DNA of 64,000 bases from Streptomyces violaceoruber (GCF_033406955.1 NZ_CP137734.1:2170001-2234000); one strand, 5' to 3'; shown: positions 52,633 to 62,157, counted from the first letter of the stretch. Numbers and translations: made by a program. The notes: generated by a model not told the origin, from the sequence alone.

Positions 52633-53247
52633 TCAAACGGTCCAGGAGGGTTCCAGTTGCACGATGTCGCCCGTGAGCGCCGCGATGTCGGCCTCTGTCT
52701 GGGCGCGCAGGGCGAGCCGCTCCACCCGCTCGGTGCGGTACTTCCCGTGTTCGGCGGCCGACAGCCACATGGACAGCACGAGGTACTCGTTGTACCCGTT
52801 CCCCGGGGCCTCGCCGAACAGGCCGCGGATCATGCCGGGCGAGCCGGCCATCGCCGGGTTCCAGACCTTCTCCTGCATGAGGACGTAGTGCTCCGACCGC
52901 TCCTCGTGGACCCGGCACAGCGCCACCCGCAGCAGGTCGGCGTCGGTGAAGCGCGGCTCGAACCCGGTCTTCACGTCGAAGCGGTAGTCGAAGAGCCTGA
53001 CCTGGGCGTCCTTGAACGTGCCCGCCTGGGCCGAGGCCAGCCTGTCGTGGGAGCGGGCCATGAAGGAGTCGTAGAAGGCACGGCTCTCCCAGAAGGCGAA
53101 GACGTGCGCCACGTCCGGCCGCCCCCGGCTCCAGCCACCCCCCTGTCCCCGAAAACCCGGCTCCCCCGGAAGCCCCGCCCACTTCCGCTGCCCCCGTTCG
53201 AAACCGCGGCGGTCCACCACGGTGCAGCGAATCCACTTGACCAGCAC
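52633..53247 (-). CDS. YdbC/DUF4937-like protein
   Basis: The protein has 204 residues from a GTG. The N-terminal half (VKWIRCTVVDRRGFERGQRKW, then HVFAFWESRAFYDSFMA) resembles the DUF4937 dimeric alpha/beta-barrel type. The C-terminal half has the ANTIBIOTIC-monooxygenase-like pattern EYLVLSMWLSAAEHGKYR. Longer in-frame starts exist, but TACGAT lies six nt before this GTG and no ribosome site is seen, so a leaderless start here is likely. Function unknown. Confidence 0.65.
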   Translation of the reverse strand: MLVKWIRCTVVDRRGFERGQRKWAGLPGEPGFRGQGGGWSRGRPDVAHVFAFWESRAFYDSFMARSHDRLASAQAGTFKDAQVRLFDYRFDVKTGFEPRFTDADLLRVALCRVHEERSEHYVLMQEKVWNPAMAGSPGMIRGLFGEAPGNGYNEYLVLSMWLSAAEHGKYRTERVERLALRAQTEADIAALTGDIVQLEPSWTV

Positions 53248-53407
53248 CGCGCCATCGTACGGCCACGGAACCCGGCGCCGGCCGCTCTCCGCGGGACCGC
53301 TTGCCCGCACCCCCGCCCCGGTGCGTGGCAGGATGGACAACCGGCCGCCACCACCCGGCAGTTCAGGTGGCCCGGGCGGGGCGGGGGCACCTGGGAAGGG
53401 GAAGTCT

Positions 53408-53941
53408 GTGAACGGCCTCAGCAAGGGCATGGGCAAGGTCGAGGTCGCGCTGCGGTGGGACCCGAGTCCGGCCGGAGAGCCACCCACCGATCTGGACCTC
53501 GTCGCCGGGACCTATCCGGCCGGTGACCCGTACGGGACCCCGGTCTACGTGGTGCACTTCGACAGCCGCTCGCCCGACGGCACGATCTATCTCAACCGGG
53601 ACAGCAGGGATGGCAAGGGCTTCGGTTTCGACGAGGTCATGACCCTGGAGCTGGAGCGGCTGGACGCCCGGTACGCGCGCGTGGTGGTGGGCGTCGCCAT
53701 CCAGCAGCACACCGAGGAGCGGACCTTCCGCGACGTGGTCAGCCCGGGCCTGCGCATCCGCGAGGGCTACACGGACCTGGCCGCCGACGACTTCGCCGGC
53801 GTTCCGGCCGCCACCGCGGCGACGGTCGCGGAGTTCGTCCGGGACGAGGCGGGGGCGTGGGAGTTCCGCGCCGGCGTGCACGGCTTCGACGGCGATCCCG
53901 CGATGTTCACCCGGACGATGGGCGCGGCACGGCGGCCCTGA
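53408..53941 (+). CDS. TerD-domain stress protein
   Basis: The protein has 177 residues from a GTG with GGAAGGGGAAG in front. VEVALRWDPSPAG and DLDLVAGTYPAG, with clustered acidic residues, and FGFDEVMTLELERLD match the calcium-binding TerD fold of tellurite/stress clusters. It stands alone rather than in a ter operon. The role is unclear. Confidence 0.82.
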   Translation: MNGLSKGMGKVEVALRWDPSPAGEPPTDLDLVAGTYPAGDPYGTPVYVVHFDSRSPDGTIYLNRDSRDGKGFGFDEVMTLELERLDARYARVVVGVAIQQHTEERTFRDVVSPGLRIREGYTDLAADDFAGVPAATAATVAEFVRDEAGAWEFRAGVHGFDGDPAMFTRTMGAARRP

Positions 53942-53953
53942 CGTCGCCGGTGT

Positions 53954-53996
53954 ATGAGTAAGGGGCGCCCACCATTGGCGGGCGCCCCTTACTCAT
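53954..53996. terminator. strong bidirectional terminator between the terD-like gene and nrdJ
   Basis: A perfect 17-bp stem (53954-53970 with 53980-53996) around a 9-nt loop lies between two convergent genes. Confidence 0.88.
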
Positions 53997-54019
53997 GGGC
54001 GGCTAGGAACGACTACGCG

Positions 54020-56917
54020 TCAGCTGCAACCGCTGGTCGAGCCGCAGCCCTCGCAGATGTAGCAGGAGCCGGCGCGCTGCATCTTCGTGCCGCAGGAGAA
54101 GCAGAGCGGGGCGTCGGCCTGGATGCCCAGCTGCATCTCCACCAGCTCGGCGCTGGTGTGCGCCTGCTGCGGAGCCGGCTTGGCGGCCTCGGCCTTCGGC
54201 GTGGCTACGGCCACCAGCTCTTGGGCGCGGGGCGCCGACTGGGCCAGGCCCTCGACGTCCAGCTCGTCGTCGGACGGCTCGTACGACCCGGTCTCCAGGT
54301 GGCGCTGGCGCTCCTCGGCGGAGTGGATACCGAGCGCGGAGCGCGTCTCGAACGGCAGGAAGTCCAGCGCCAGGCGGCGGAAGATGTAGTCGACGATCGA
54401 CTGCGCCATCCGCACGTCCGGGTCGTCCGTCATGCCGGCCGGCTCGAAGCGCATGTTGGTGAACTTCGAGACGTACGTCTCCAGCGGCACGCCGTACTGG
54501 AGGCCGACGGAGACCGCGATGGAGAAGGCGTCCATCATGCCCGCGAGGGTCGAGCCCTGCTTGGACATCTTCAGGAAGACCTCGCCGAGACCGTCGTCCG
54601 GGTAGGAGTTGGCGGTCATGTAGCCCTCGGCGCCGCCGACGGTGAAGGACGTGGTGATGCCGGGACGTCCCTTCGGGAGGCGCTTGCGGACCGGGCGGTA
54701 CTCGACGACCTTCTCGACCGTCTCGCGGATGGCCGCCTCGGCCTTCTCGGTGATCTCCGCCTTCTCCGTGTCCTTGACCGTCTTGGTCTTGGCGGAGAGG
54801 GGCTGGCCGACCTTGCAGTTGTCGCGGTAGATGGCGAGCGCCTTGACGCCCATCTTCCAGGCCTCGAAGTAGACCTCCTCGACGTCCTCGACGGTCGCCG
54901 ACTCCGGCAGGTTGACCGTCTTGGAGAGGGCGCCGGAGATCCACGGCTGGATGGCGGCCATCATGCGGACGTGGCCCATCGCGGAGATGGAGCGCTCGCC
55001 CATCGCGCAGTCGAACACCTCGTAGTGCTCGGGCTTGAGACCGGGGGCGTCGATCACGTTGCCGTTCTCGGCGATGTGGGCGACGATCGCCTCGATCTGC
55101 TCCTCCTGGTAGCCCAGGCGGCGCAGGGCCTGCGGGACGGTGCCGTTGACGATCTGCATCGAGCCGCCGCCGACCAGCTTCTTGAACTTGACCAGCGCGA
55201 GGTCGGGCTCGAGGCCGGTGGTGTCGCAGGACATCGCGAGACCGATGGTGCCGGTCGGGGCGATGACGGACGCCTGGGAGTTGCGGAAGCCGTTCTTCTC
55301 GCCGAGGCGCAGCACGTCCTGCCAGGCCTCGGTGGCAGCGGCCCAGATCGGCGTGTCGAGGTCGTCCATGCGGACGGCCTTGGCGTTCTCGTCGGAGTGC
55401 TGCTTCATGACCCGCAGGTGCGGCTTCGCGTTGCGGGCGTAGCCGTCGTACGGGCCGACGATCGCGGCCAGCTCGGCGGAGCGCCGGTACGACGTGCCGG
55501 TCATCAGGGAGGTGATGGCGCCGGCCAGGGCGCGGCCGCCGTCGGAGTCGTAGGCGTGACCGGTCGCCATCAGCAGGGCGCCGAGGTTGGCGTAGCCGAT
55601 GCCGAGCTGGCGGAAGGCGCGGGTGTTCTCGCCGATCTTCTGGGTCGGGAAGTCCGCGAAGCAGATGGAGATGTCCATCGCGGTGATGACCAGCTCGACG
55701 ACCTTCGAGAAGCGCTCGGCGTCGAAGGACTGGTTGCCCTTGCCGTCGTCCTTCAGGAACTTCATCAGGTTCAGCGAGGCGAGGTTGCAGGACGTGTTGT
55801 CCAGGTGCATGTACTCGCTGCACGGGTTCGAGCCGTTGATGCGGCCGGACTCCGGGCAGGTGTGCCAGGCGTTGATGGTGTCGTCGTACTGGATGCCCGG
55901 GTCGGCACACGCCCACGCGGCCTCGGCCATCTTGCGGAAGAGCGCCTTGGCGTCGACCTCCTCGATGACCTCGCCGGTCATGCGGGACGTCAGGCCGAAC
56001 CTGCCGCCGTCCTGCACGGCCTTCATGAACGTGTCGTTCACCCGGACCGAGTTGTTGGCGTTCTGGTACTGGACGGACGTGATGTCGTCGCCGCCCAGGT
56101 CCATGTCGAAGCCCGCGTCGCGCAGGGCGCGGATCTTCTCCTCTTCCTTGACCTTGGTCTGGATGAAGTCCTCGATGTCGGGGTGGTCGACGTCGAGGAT
56201 GACCATCTTGGCCGCGCGGCGGGTGGCGCCGCCGGACTTGATGGTGCCGGCGGAGGCGTCGGCGCCGCGCATGAAGGAGACCGGTCCCGAGGCGTTGCCG
56301 CCGGAGGACAGCAGTTCCTTGGAGGAGCGGATCCGGGAGAGGTTCAGGCCGGCGCCGGAGCCGCCCTTGAAGATCATGCCCTCTTCCTTGTACCAGTCGA
56401 GGATCGACTCCATGGAGTCGTCGACGGACAGGATGAAGCAGGCGGAGACCTGCTGCGGCTGGGGCGTGCCGACGTTGAACCACACCGGGCTGTTGAAGCT
56501 GAAGATCTGGTGCAGGAGGGCGTAGGCCAGCTCGTGCTCGAAGATCTCGGCGTCGGCGGGCGAGGCGAAGTACTTGTTGTCCTCGCCGGCCTTCCGGTAC
56601 GTCTTCACGATCCGGTCGATGAGCTGCTTCAGGCTCACCTCGCGCTGCGGGGTGCCCACGGCGCCCCGGAAGTACTTGCTGGTGACGATGTTGACCGCGT
56701 TCACCGACCAGAACTCGGGGAACTCGACGCCACGCTGCTCGAAGTTGACCGAGCCGTCGCGCCAGTTGGTCATGACGACGTCACGACGCTCCCAGGCCAC
56801 CTCGTCGTAGGGGTGGACGCCGGGAGTGGTGTGGACGCGCTCGACGCGGAGTCCCTTGCCCGCCTTGGTGCCCTTGGCGCGGGAACTCCGTGCCGGACCG
56901 CTCGCCGTCTCTGTCAT
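54020..56917 (-). CDS. nrdJ: class II (coenzyme B12-dependent) ribonucleotide reductase
   Basis: The protein has 965 residues, normal for actinobacterial NrdJ. Landmarks are FNSPVWFNVG, QQVSACFILSVDDSMESIL, GGSGAGLNLSRIRS, NPCSEYMHLDNTSCNLASLN, and a C-terminal zinc ribbon with CFSCGTKMQRAGSCYICEGC. It makes deoxyribonucleotides with adenosylcobalamin and needs no oxygen. GGGAGG precedes the ATG at 56917. It follows nrdR on the same strand after 168 nt, so one transcript is likely. Confidence 0.96.
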   Translation of the reverse strand: MTETASGPARSSRAKGTKAGKGLRVERVHTTPGVHPYDEVAWERRDVVMTNWRDGSVNFEQRGVEFPEFWSVNAVNIVTSKYFRGAVGTPQREVSLKQLIDRIVKTYRKAGEDNKYFASPADAEIFEHELAYALLHQIFSFNSPVWFNVGTPQPQQVSACFILSVDDSMESILDWYKEEGMIFKGGSGAGLNLSRIRSSKELLSSGGNASGPVSFMRGADASAGTIKSGGATRRAAKMVILDVDHPDIEDFIQTKVKEEEKIRALRDAGFDMDLGGDDITSVQYQNANNSVRVNDTFMKAVQDGGRFGLTSRMTGEVIEEVDAKALFRKMAEAAWACADPGIQYDDTINAWHTCPESGRINGSNPCSEYMHLDNTSCNLASLNLMKFLKDDGKGNQSFDAERFSKVVELVITAMDISICFADFPTQKIGENTRAFRQLGIGYANLGALLMATGHAYDSDGGRALAGAITSLMTGTSYRRSAELAAIVGPYDGYARNAKPHLRVMKQHSDENAKAVRMDDLDTPIWAAATEAWQDVLRLGEKNGFRNSQASVIAPTGTIGLAMSCDTTGLEPDLALVKFKKLVGGGSMQIVNGTVPQALRRLGYQEEQIEAIVAHIAENGNVIDAPGLKPEHYEVFDCAMGERSISAMGHVRMMAAIQPWISGALSKTVNLPESATVEDVEEVYFEAWKMGVKALAIYRDNCKVGQPLSAKTKTVKDTEKAEITEKAEAAIRETVEKVVEYRPVRKRLPKGRPGITTSFTVGGAEGYMTANSYPDDGLGEVFLKMSKQGSTLAGMMDAFSIAVSVGLQYGVPLETYVSKFTNMRFEPAGMTDDPDVRMAQSIVDYIFRRLALDFLPFETRSALGIHSAEERQRHLETGSYEPSDDELDVEGLAQSAPRAQELVAVATPKAEAAKPAPQQAHTSAELVEMQLGIQADAPLCFSCGTKMQRAGSCYICEGCGSTSGCS

Positions 56918-57085
56918 GCCGCCTCCCTGTACGGGCGAAAACGCCCTGAAGTGCCCCGATTGTTCCCGTGGGCACGGTGTTCTGTCTGGTGTTGCGGGCA
57001 TCGCTCGCTCCGCCCGCAACAGGTCTTGTTCACTCGCCGCCGTCCGGCCGGGCCCGGGCGCCGAAGTCCGGGTCCGGCCCGCCGA

Positions 57086-57634
57086 TCAGTCGGCGGCGCC
57101 TGCGGGCTCGGGGACCTGTCCTGCCCCCGTGGGCCCGCGGTCGTTCTCCTGGCTCCCCGCGCCGGTGTCGTCTTCCTCGCCGGGGTGCCCCGTCGTCTCC
57201 CTCAGTTCCGCGATCGCGGCCTCGAAGTCCTCGAGCGAGTCGAACGCCCGGTAGACGGAGGCGAATCGCAGATAGGCGACGAGGTCGAGCTCCTGCAACG
57301 GTCCGAGGATGGCCAGCCCCACGTCGTGGGTGGTCAGCTCGGCGCTTCCGGTGGCCCGCACCGCCTCCTCGACCCGCTGGCCGAGCTGGGCGAGCGCGTC
57401 CTCGGTGACGGGCCGGCCCTGACAGGCCTTGCGCACACCGTTGATCACCTTGGTGCGGCTGAACGGTTCGGTGACCCCGGACCGCTTCACCACCATGAGC
57501 GAGCACGTCTCCACGGTCGTGAACCGACGGGAGCAGTCAGGGCACTGGCGGCGCCTGCGGATCGACGTGCCGTCGTCGGTCGTACGGCTGTCGACGACAC
57601 GGCTGTCGGGGTGCCTGCAGAAGGGGCAGTGCAT
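57086..57634 (-). CDS. nrdR: NrdR, ATP/dATP-sensing repressor of ribonucleotide reductase genes
   Basis: The protein has 182 residues. A zinc ribbon ([17 protein letters not shown], then [11 protein letters not shown]) is followed by an ATP-cone ([20 protein letters not shown]). An acidic, disordered tail of about 30 residues is present. NrdR represses nrd genes when dATP is high. It should repress its own operon through two boxes at 57744-57787. Confidence 0.95.
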   Translation of the reverse strand: MHCPFCRHPDSRVVDSRTTDDGTSIRRRRQCPDCSRRFTTVETCSLMVVKRSGVTEPFSRTKVINGVRKACQGRPVTEDALAQLGQRVEEAVRATGSAELTTHDVGLAILGPLQELDLVAYLRFASVYRAFDSLEDFEAAIAELRETTGHPGEEDDTGAGSQENDRGPTGAGQVPEPAGAAD

Positions 57635-57743
57635 GGACTCCGAACCCTCCTCACAGCAGACTCAACGGCCTCGAAGGACCCTTCAGGCCTCTCGAAGCAG
57701 CCCCCAGCATAGGCGATCGCGGCGGGCTCGAAGACCCGGGGGA

Positions 57744-57787
57744 CCACAACTTGTGGGCTGCTCACGCTATCCAACCACTAGATGTGG
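57744..57787 (-). promoter_or_regulatory. two NrdR boxes upstream of nrdR-nrdJ
   Basis: CCACAACTTGTGG (57744-57756) and CCACTAGATGTGG (57775-57787) have centres 31 bp apart, three helical turns, as described for S. coelicolor NrdR operators (two 16-bp boxes with a 15-bp gap). They lie about 110-150 bp before the nrdR start. The rest of the 580-bp nrdR-lexA gap carries no convincing gene. Confidence 0.88.
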
Positions 57788-58141
57788 GGATTGGCTCATA
57801 CAAACACACCCTGCACGCGTGTCGCGCCTGTGCGTGCGCGACCGCCCCCGCCGCGCCACTCGCGCCCAGCCGTCACCCGCGCGCGCCGTGGCCGTGTCGG
57901 GGCCGTGTCGCCCGGGGCATGCGGAGATACCGTGGGCGCCGCGGGGAGGGGACGTGGGGCTACCGCAACGGATGGGGACCCGCCCCGTCGAACGGAATGC
58001 CGGATGGCAGACTGGGGCGACATCCCGGAGGTTGTCACCACGGCGGTGAAGAGTACAGCAATGAGCCCTTTTGTCCGCCAGGCGCCACGGTAGCCATACA
58101 CCCAGGCATGCAATACGAGCGAGCGATTCGCGTTTTTTCAC

Positions 58142-58157
58142 TCGAACGTGTGTTTGG
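58142..58157 (+). promoter_or_regulatory. SOS box (LexA site) at lexA
   Basis: TCGAACGTGTGTTTGG fits the actinobacterial SOS consensus TCGAAC-N4-GTTCGA with two mismatches in the right half. It lies 60 nt before the lexA start, as expected for autoregulation. Confidence 0.85.
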
Positions 58158-58216
58158 CGCAACCTTTCGAAAGCTACTACCGTTGTGCAGCAGGGAGACC
58201 ATCGAGAGGGGCCGAC

Positions 58217-58996
58217 GTGACCACCACCGCCGACAGTGCCACCATCACTGCCCAGGAACGCCCCCAGGGCCGACCTGAGCCGGTGCACGCGATGAGCGAC
58301 GCCGCGAATCCCGAGGGGCACAAGCGCTCCCTGCCAGGACGACCTCCCGGCATCCGGGCGGACAGCTCGGGGCTCACCGACCGCCAGCGCCGGGTGATCG
58401 AGGTCATCCGCGACTCCGTGCAGCGGCGCGGATACCCGCCGTCGATGCGGGAGATCGGCCAGGCCGTCGGCCTCTCCAGCACCTCGTCCGTGGCGCACCA
58501 GCTGATGGCACTGGAGCGCAAGGGCTTCCTGCGCCGGGACCCGCACCGCCCGCGCGCCTACGAGGTGCGCGGTTCCGACCAGGCCGCCTCGGTGCAGCCC
58601 ACGGACACCGCCGGAAAGCCGGCCGCCTCGTACGTCCCGCTGGTCGGCCGTATCGCCGCCGGTGGTCCGATCCTGGCCGAGGAGTCCGTCGAGGACGTCT
58701 TCCCGCTCCCCCGGCAGCTGGTCGGCGACGGCGAGCTGTTCGTCCTGAAGGTCGTCGGCGACTCGATGATCGAGGCCGCGATCTGCGACGGCGACTGGGT
58801 CACGGTCCGCCGCCAGCCGGTCGCGGAGAACGGCGACATCGTGGCCGCGATGCTCGACGGCGAGGCCACCGTCAAGCGCTTCAAGCGCGAGGACGGCCAC
58901 GTCTGGCTCCTCCCGCACAACTCGGCGTACGAGCCGATTCCCGGTGACGACGCGACCATCCTCGGCAAGGTGGTGGCCGTACTGCGTCGCGTCTGA
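58217..58996 (+). CDS. lexA: LexA SOS-response repressor
   Basis: The protein has 259 residues from the GTG at 58217, which follows GAGAGGGG. A non-conserved N-terminus of about 50 residues precedes the winged helix ([28 protein letters not shown]). The cleavage site is in GRIAAGGPI, the catalytic Ser in [10 protein letters not shown] and the Lys in [10 protein letters not shown]. It represses DNA damage genes until RecA triggers self-cleavage. An ATG 25 codons in is an alternative start. Confidence 0.95.
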   Translation: MTTTADSATITAQERPQGRPEPVHAMSDAANPEGHKRSLPGRPPGIRADSSGLTDRQRRVIEVIRDSVQRRGYPPSMREIGQAVGLSSTSSVAHQLMALERKGFLRRDPHRPRAYEVRGSDQAASVQPTDTAGKPAASYVPLVGRIAAGGPILAEESVEDVFPLPRQLVGDGELFVLKVVGDSMIEAAICDGDWVTVRRQPVAENGDIVAAMLDGEATVKRFKREDGHVWLLPHNSAYEPIPGDDATILGKVVAVLRRV

Positions 58997-59040
58997 GCGC
59001 CACGGCGGGCGGGTACGCGCGACAGCGCCCCGCCGACCAG

Positions 59041-59079
59041 ACCGGGCCCCGGGACCTCTGCGCCGGTTCCGGGGCCCAG
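59041..59079. terminator. hairpin between convergent lexA and dinG-like genes
   Basis: A GC-rich imperfect stem of about 15 bp with one mismatch and one wobble, centred near 59060. Confidence 0.6.
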
Positions 59080-59084
59080 CGCTG

Positions 59085-61079
59085 TCAGCCGCTCTCCGGC
59101 TGCCCTGCGGCCTCGGTCTGCCGCGCCTTCGCGTCGATCGCGGCGAGTGACTTGCGGACCTGGTTGCGATCCGTGGTGAACCAGAAGTCGGGCAGCGACG
59201 CCTTCAGATAGCTGCCGTACCGGGCCGTCGCCAGCCGCTGGTCGAGTACGGCGACCACCCCGCGGTCACCCGACGCGCGGACCAGCCTGCCCGCGCCCTG
59301 CGCCATGAGCAACGCGGCGTGGGTGGCGGCGACCGCCATGAAGCCGTTGCCCCCTGCCTCCTCCACCGCCTTCTGCCGGGCGCTCATCAGAGGGTCGTCG
59401 GGACGCGGGAACGGGATCTTGTCCATGACGACCAGCTGGCAGCTGGGCCCAGGCACGTCGACGCCCTGCCACAGGGACAGGGTGCCGAAGAGGCAGGTCC
59501 TGGGGTCGGCCGCGAAGTTCTTGATCAGCTCACCGAGGGTCTCCTCGCCCTGGAGGAGGATCGGGTACTCCGGGATTCGCGAGCGCAGCTCCTCGGCGGC
59601 CAGCTGGGCCGCGCGCATCGAGGAGAACAGGCCCAGGGTGCGGCCGCCCGCCGCCTGGATCAGCTCGGTCAGCTCGTCGAGCATGTCGCCGCGGTCGCCG
59701 TCCCTGGCGGGGCGGGCCAGGTGCTTGGCGACGTAGAGGATGCCCTGCTTGCGGTAGTCGAAGGGCGAGCCGACGTCGACGCCCTTCCACTGGGGCACGT
59801 CGTCGCCCTCGGTGCCCTCGGGGGCGAGGCCGAGGGACGCCCCCACGCCGTTGAAGTCGCCGCCCAGCTTCAGCGTCGCGGAGGTCAGGACGACCGAGCG
59901 GTCGGTGAAGAGCTTCTCCCGCAGCAGTCCGGAGACGGACATCGGGGCGACCCGCAGCGAGGCGCCGAACCGATCGTGGCGCTCGTACCAGACGACGTCC
60001 CACTCGGAGCCGTTGGTGATCCGCTCCGCGACGTCGTGCACGGACTCCACGGAGGCCAGCGCCTGCTTGCGGACCGCGTCCTCGTCCTGCACGGACTTGT
60101 CGCGGGTGGTCCCGATCGCCGAGATGACCGTGCGACAGGCGTCCCGCAGGGCCATCAGGGCGTAGCCGAGGTCCTCCGGGACCTCCTCGAGGCGGCCCGG
60201 CAGCGCCAGCTCCATCAGCCGCTCGAAGCCCTCCGCGGCGGTCTGGAGCTGGTCGGCGGCCTTCTCGTTCACCAGCTTCGCGGCACGGCGCACCGCGCGG
60301 TTGACCTGGCCGGGGGTCAGCTCGCCGGTGGCGACTCCGGTGACCCGGGAGACCAGCTCGTGCGCCTCGTCGACGATCAGCACCTCGTGCTGCGGGAGGA
60401 CGGGCGCACCCTCAATGGCGTCGATCGCGAGCAGTGCGTGGTTGGTGACGACGACCTCGGAGAGCTTGGCCCGCTCACGGGCCGTCTCGGCGAAGCACTC
60501 GGCGCCGTAGGCGCACTTCGAGGCGCCCAGGCACTCCCGGGAGGACACCGACACCTGCGCCCAGGCGCGGTCGGAGACGCCCGGCGTGAGGTCGTCGCGG
60601 TCGCCGGTCTCGGTCTCGTCCGCCCAGTCGCGCATCCGCAGCAGGTCCTGGCCCAGTTTACTGGTGGGGGCGGCCGCCTCGAACTGGTCGAAGAGCCCCT
60701 CCTCCTCGTCCTGCGGCACGCCCTCGTGCAGCCGGTGCAGGCACAGGTAGTTCGACCGCCCCTTGAGCATCGCGAACTCGGGGCGACGGCGCAGCTGGGG
60801 GTGGAGCGCGTCGACCGTGCGGGGCAGGTCCCGCTCGACCAGCTGGCGCTGCAGGGCCAGGGTCGCCGTGGCCACGACCACCCGCTCGCCGTGCGCCAGC
60901 GCGGGCACCAGGTACCCCAGCGACTTACCGGTGCCGGTGCCGGCCTGGACGAGCAGATGGGAGCCGCCGTCGATGGCTTCCTCGACGGCTTCGGCCATGG
61001 CCACCTGGCCGGGACGCTCCGTGCCGCCGACGGCGGTGACGGCGGCGTGCAGGAGTTCGGGGAGTGAGGGCTTCGTCAT
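59085..61079 (-). CDS. dinG: DinG/XPD-like ATP-dependent DNA helicase with Fe-S cluster
   Basis: The protein has 664 residues. Walker A is VQAGTGTGKSLGYLVPAL, the DEAH box is VDEAHELVSRV, and four Cys between the motifs (YLCLHRL, RECLGASKCAYGAECF) fit the [4Fe-4S] cluster of XPD/DinG helicases. The C-terminal domain shows QGAGRLVRASGDRGVVAVLD. The enzyme unwinds DNA in repair, converging on lexA in the same block. The gene symbol is by family. Confidence 0.88.
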   Translation of the reverse strand: MTKPSLPELLHAAVTAVGGTERPGQVAMAEAVEEAIDGGSHLLVQAGTGTGKSLGYLVPALAHGERVVVATATLALQRQLVERDLPRTVDALHPQLRRRPEFAMLKGRSNYLCLHRLHEGVPQDEEEGLFDQFEAAAPTSKLGQDLLRMRDWADETETGDRDDLTPGVSDRAWAQVSVSSRECLGASKCAYGAECFAETARERAKLSEVVVTNHALLAIDAIEGAPVLPQHEVLIVDEAHELVSRVTGVATGELTPGQVNRAVRRAAKLVNEKAADQLQTAAEGFERLMELALPGRLEEVPEDLGYALMALRDACRTVISAIGTTRDKSVQDEDAVRKQALASVESVHDVAERITNGSEWDVVWYERHDRFGASLRVAPMSVSGLLREKLFTDRSVVLTSATLKLGGDFNGVGASLGLAPEGTEGDDVPQWKGVDVGSPFDYRKQGILYVAKHLARPARDGDRGDMLDELTELIQAAGGRTLGLFSSMRAAQLAAEELRSRIPEYPILLQGEETLGELIKNFAADPRTCLFGTLSLWQGVDVPGPSCQLVVMDKIPFPRPDDPLMSARQKAVEEAGGNGFMAVAATHAALLMAQGAGRLVRASGDRGVVAVLDQRLATARYGSYLKASLPDFWFTTDRNQVRKSLAAIDAKARQTEAAGQPESG

Positions 61080-61432
61080 AGCGCGACCACCCTACGGCCC
61101 GGGACTGACAAACGGGTCCGCAAGGCGGGGGCGAGCGACGTGAGTGACCGGGGGGACAGGCGGGGCAAGGGTGGCTCCTGGGCGGCTGGCCGGCGAAACG
61201 GGGCGGGCGGCCGACGGCACGGGGACGGGCGACCGGCGAAGACGGGGAGAGGCGAGGGCGAAGAGAGGCAGGGATGGACAGAGGCAGGGACGAGGAGCGG
61301 CGGTGGGCGGGACGACGGTACGCCGGGCGGACGGCCGACGGCACGATGCCGGGCGGACGGCAGAGGGCACGGCGCCGGGCGGACGGCAGAGGGCACGGCG
61401 CCGGGCGGAGGGCGGCGGGTGGGCTCCGCGCG
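61080..61432. other. 353-bp gap between dinG and the siderophore genes
   Basis: The DNA is low complexity, dominated by GGC, CGG and GAC runs, and long open frames occur in all directions without starts or conserved motifs. The distal part holds a 26-bp tandem repeat described separately. No gene is supported. Confidence 0.5.
61321..61422. repeat. 26-27-bp tandem repeat, about 3.5 copies
   Basis: Two copies are identical (61348-61373 and 61374-61399), one degenerate copy precedes them (61321-61347) and a partial one follows (61400 onward). Each opens with GCCGGGCGGACGGC. The array ends just past the stop of the acyltransferase gene on the other strand. Confidence 0.8.
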
Positions 61433-62128
61433 TCACGGCGACTGTTCCCGCGCCTCACGTGCCCGGATCATGAGGACGGCGCGCTTGGTGGGCAGGTCCA
61501 CCTCCCCCGCCGGCCGGAACCCGGCGCCGAGGAACGCCGCGACGGACTGCCTGTTGCGGACGTCGGGTTCGGCGAGCACGCGCGTGCAGGCGGGGCGCCC
61601 CGCGAGGACGAGGTCGACGACGGCCCTGATCAGCTCGGTTCCGAGGCCCCGCCCGCGGTGGGCGCCGTCGCCGATCAGCAGGTGAACGCCGGTGTCGTGG
61701 GGCCGGACCGGGCAGTACCGGGCCAGCGGATCGAGATCGGCGCGGTAGATCTCCCAGTAGCTCATCGGCACCCCGTCCAGCGTCCCGACGCACGGGACGC
61801 TGCGCCCGTCGCCGGCCAGCTGGGCCCGTAGGTGGTCCGCGGTCACGCTCTGCGGGCCGGTCAGCTCCCAGTACGCCGCGACGGCGGGGTCGTTCATCCA
61901 GCGGGCGATGAGCGGCACGTCCCGTTCGAGGTCGGCGGGGACCAGGTGGAAGACCCCGGCGGGGGTGTCGCTCGGCCCCCAGTCGGCGATTCCGTCGAGG
62001 AGGTCCTCACGCGCGCGTGCCGTCCCCGCTTCCGCGGCGTCGTGCGCCGGGCTCCGGAAGAGGGCGACGAACTCCTCGGGCAGGTGCAGGTCCAGGGTGT
62101 CGTCGGCGCTCGCGTCGGTGGAATTCAC
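61433..62128 (-). CDS. GNAT acyltransferase of siderophore type (IucB/MbtK-like)
   Basis: The protein has 231 residues. The acetyl-CoA loop lies in GVHLLIGDGAHRGRGLGTEL, and SYWEIYRADLDPLARYCPV is typical of the IucB/AlcB branch that acylates hydroxylamines in hydroxamate siderophores. The GTG at 62128 has GAAGGAG eight nt upstream. It lies 29 nt downstream of the IucA/IucC synthetase, so they are co-transcribed. A lysine or diamine hydroxylase is expected beyond the window. Confidence 0.82.
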   Translation of the reverse strand: MNSTDASADDTLDLHLPEEFVALFRSPAHDAAEAGTARAREDLLDGIADWGPSDTPAGVFHLVPADLERDVPLIARWMNDPAVAAYWELTGPQSVTADHLRAQLAGDGRSVPCVGTLDGVPMSYWEIYRADLDPLARYCPVRPHDTGVHLLIGDGAHRGRGLGTELIRAVVDLVLAGRPACTRVLAEPDVRNRQSVAAFLGAGFRPAGEVDLPTKRAVLMIRAREAREQSP

Positions 62129-62157
62129 AGTGTCGCTCCTTCGGGAGGGCGGCCCGC

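Noticed and set aside
53954..57712. 1252-codon plus-strand frame opposite nrdJ and nrdR
   Set aside because: Shadow of nrdJ; it reads through the bidirectional terminator and has no protein-like pattern.
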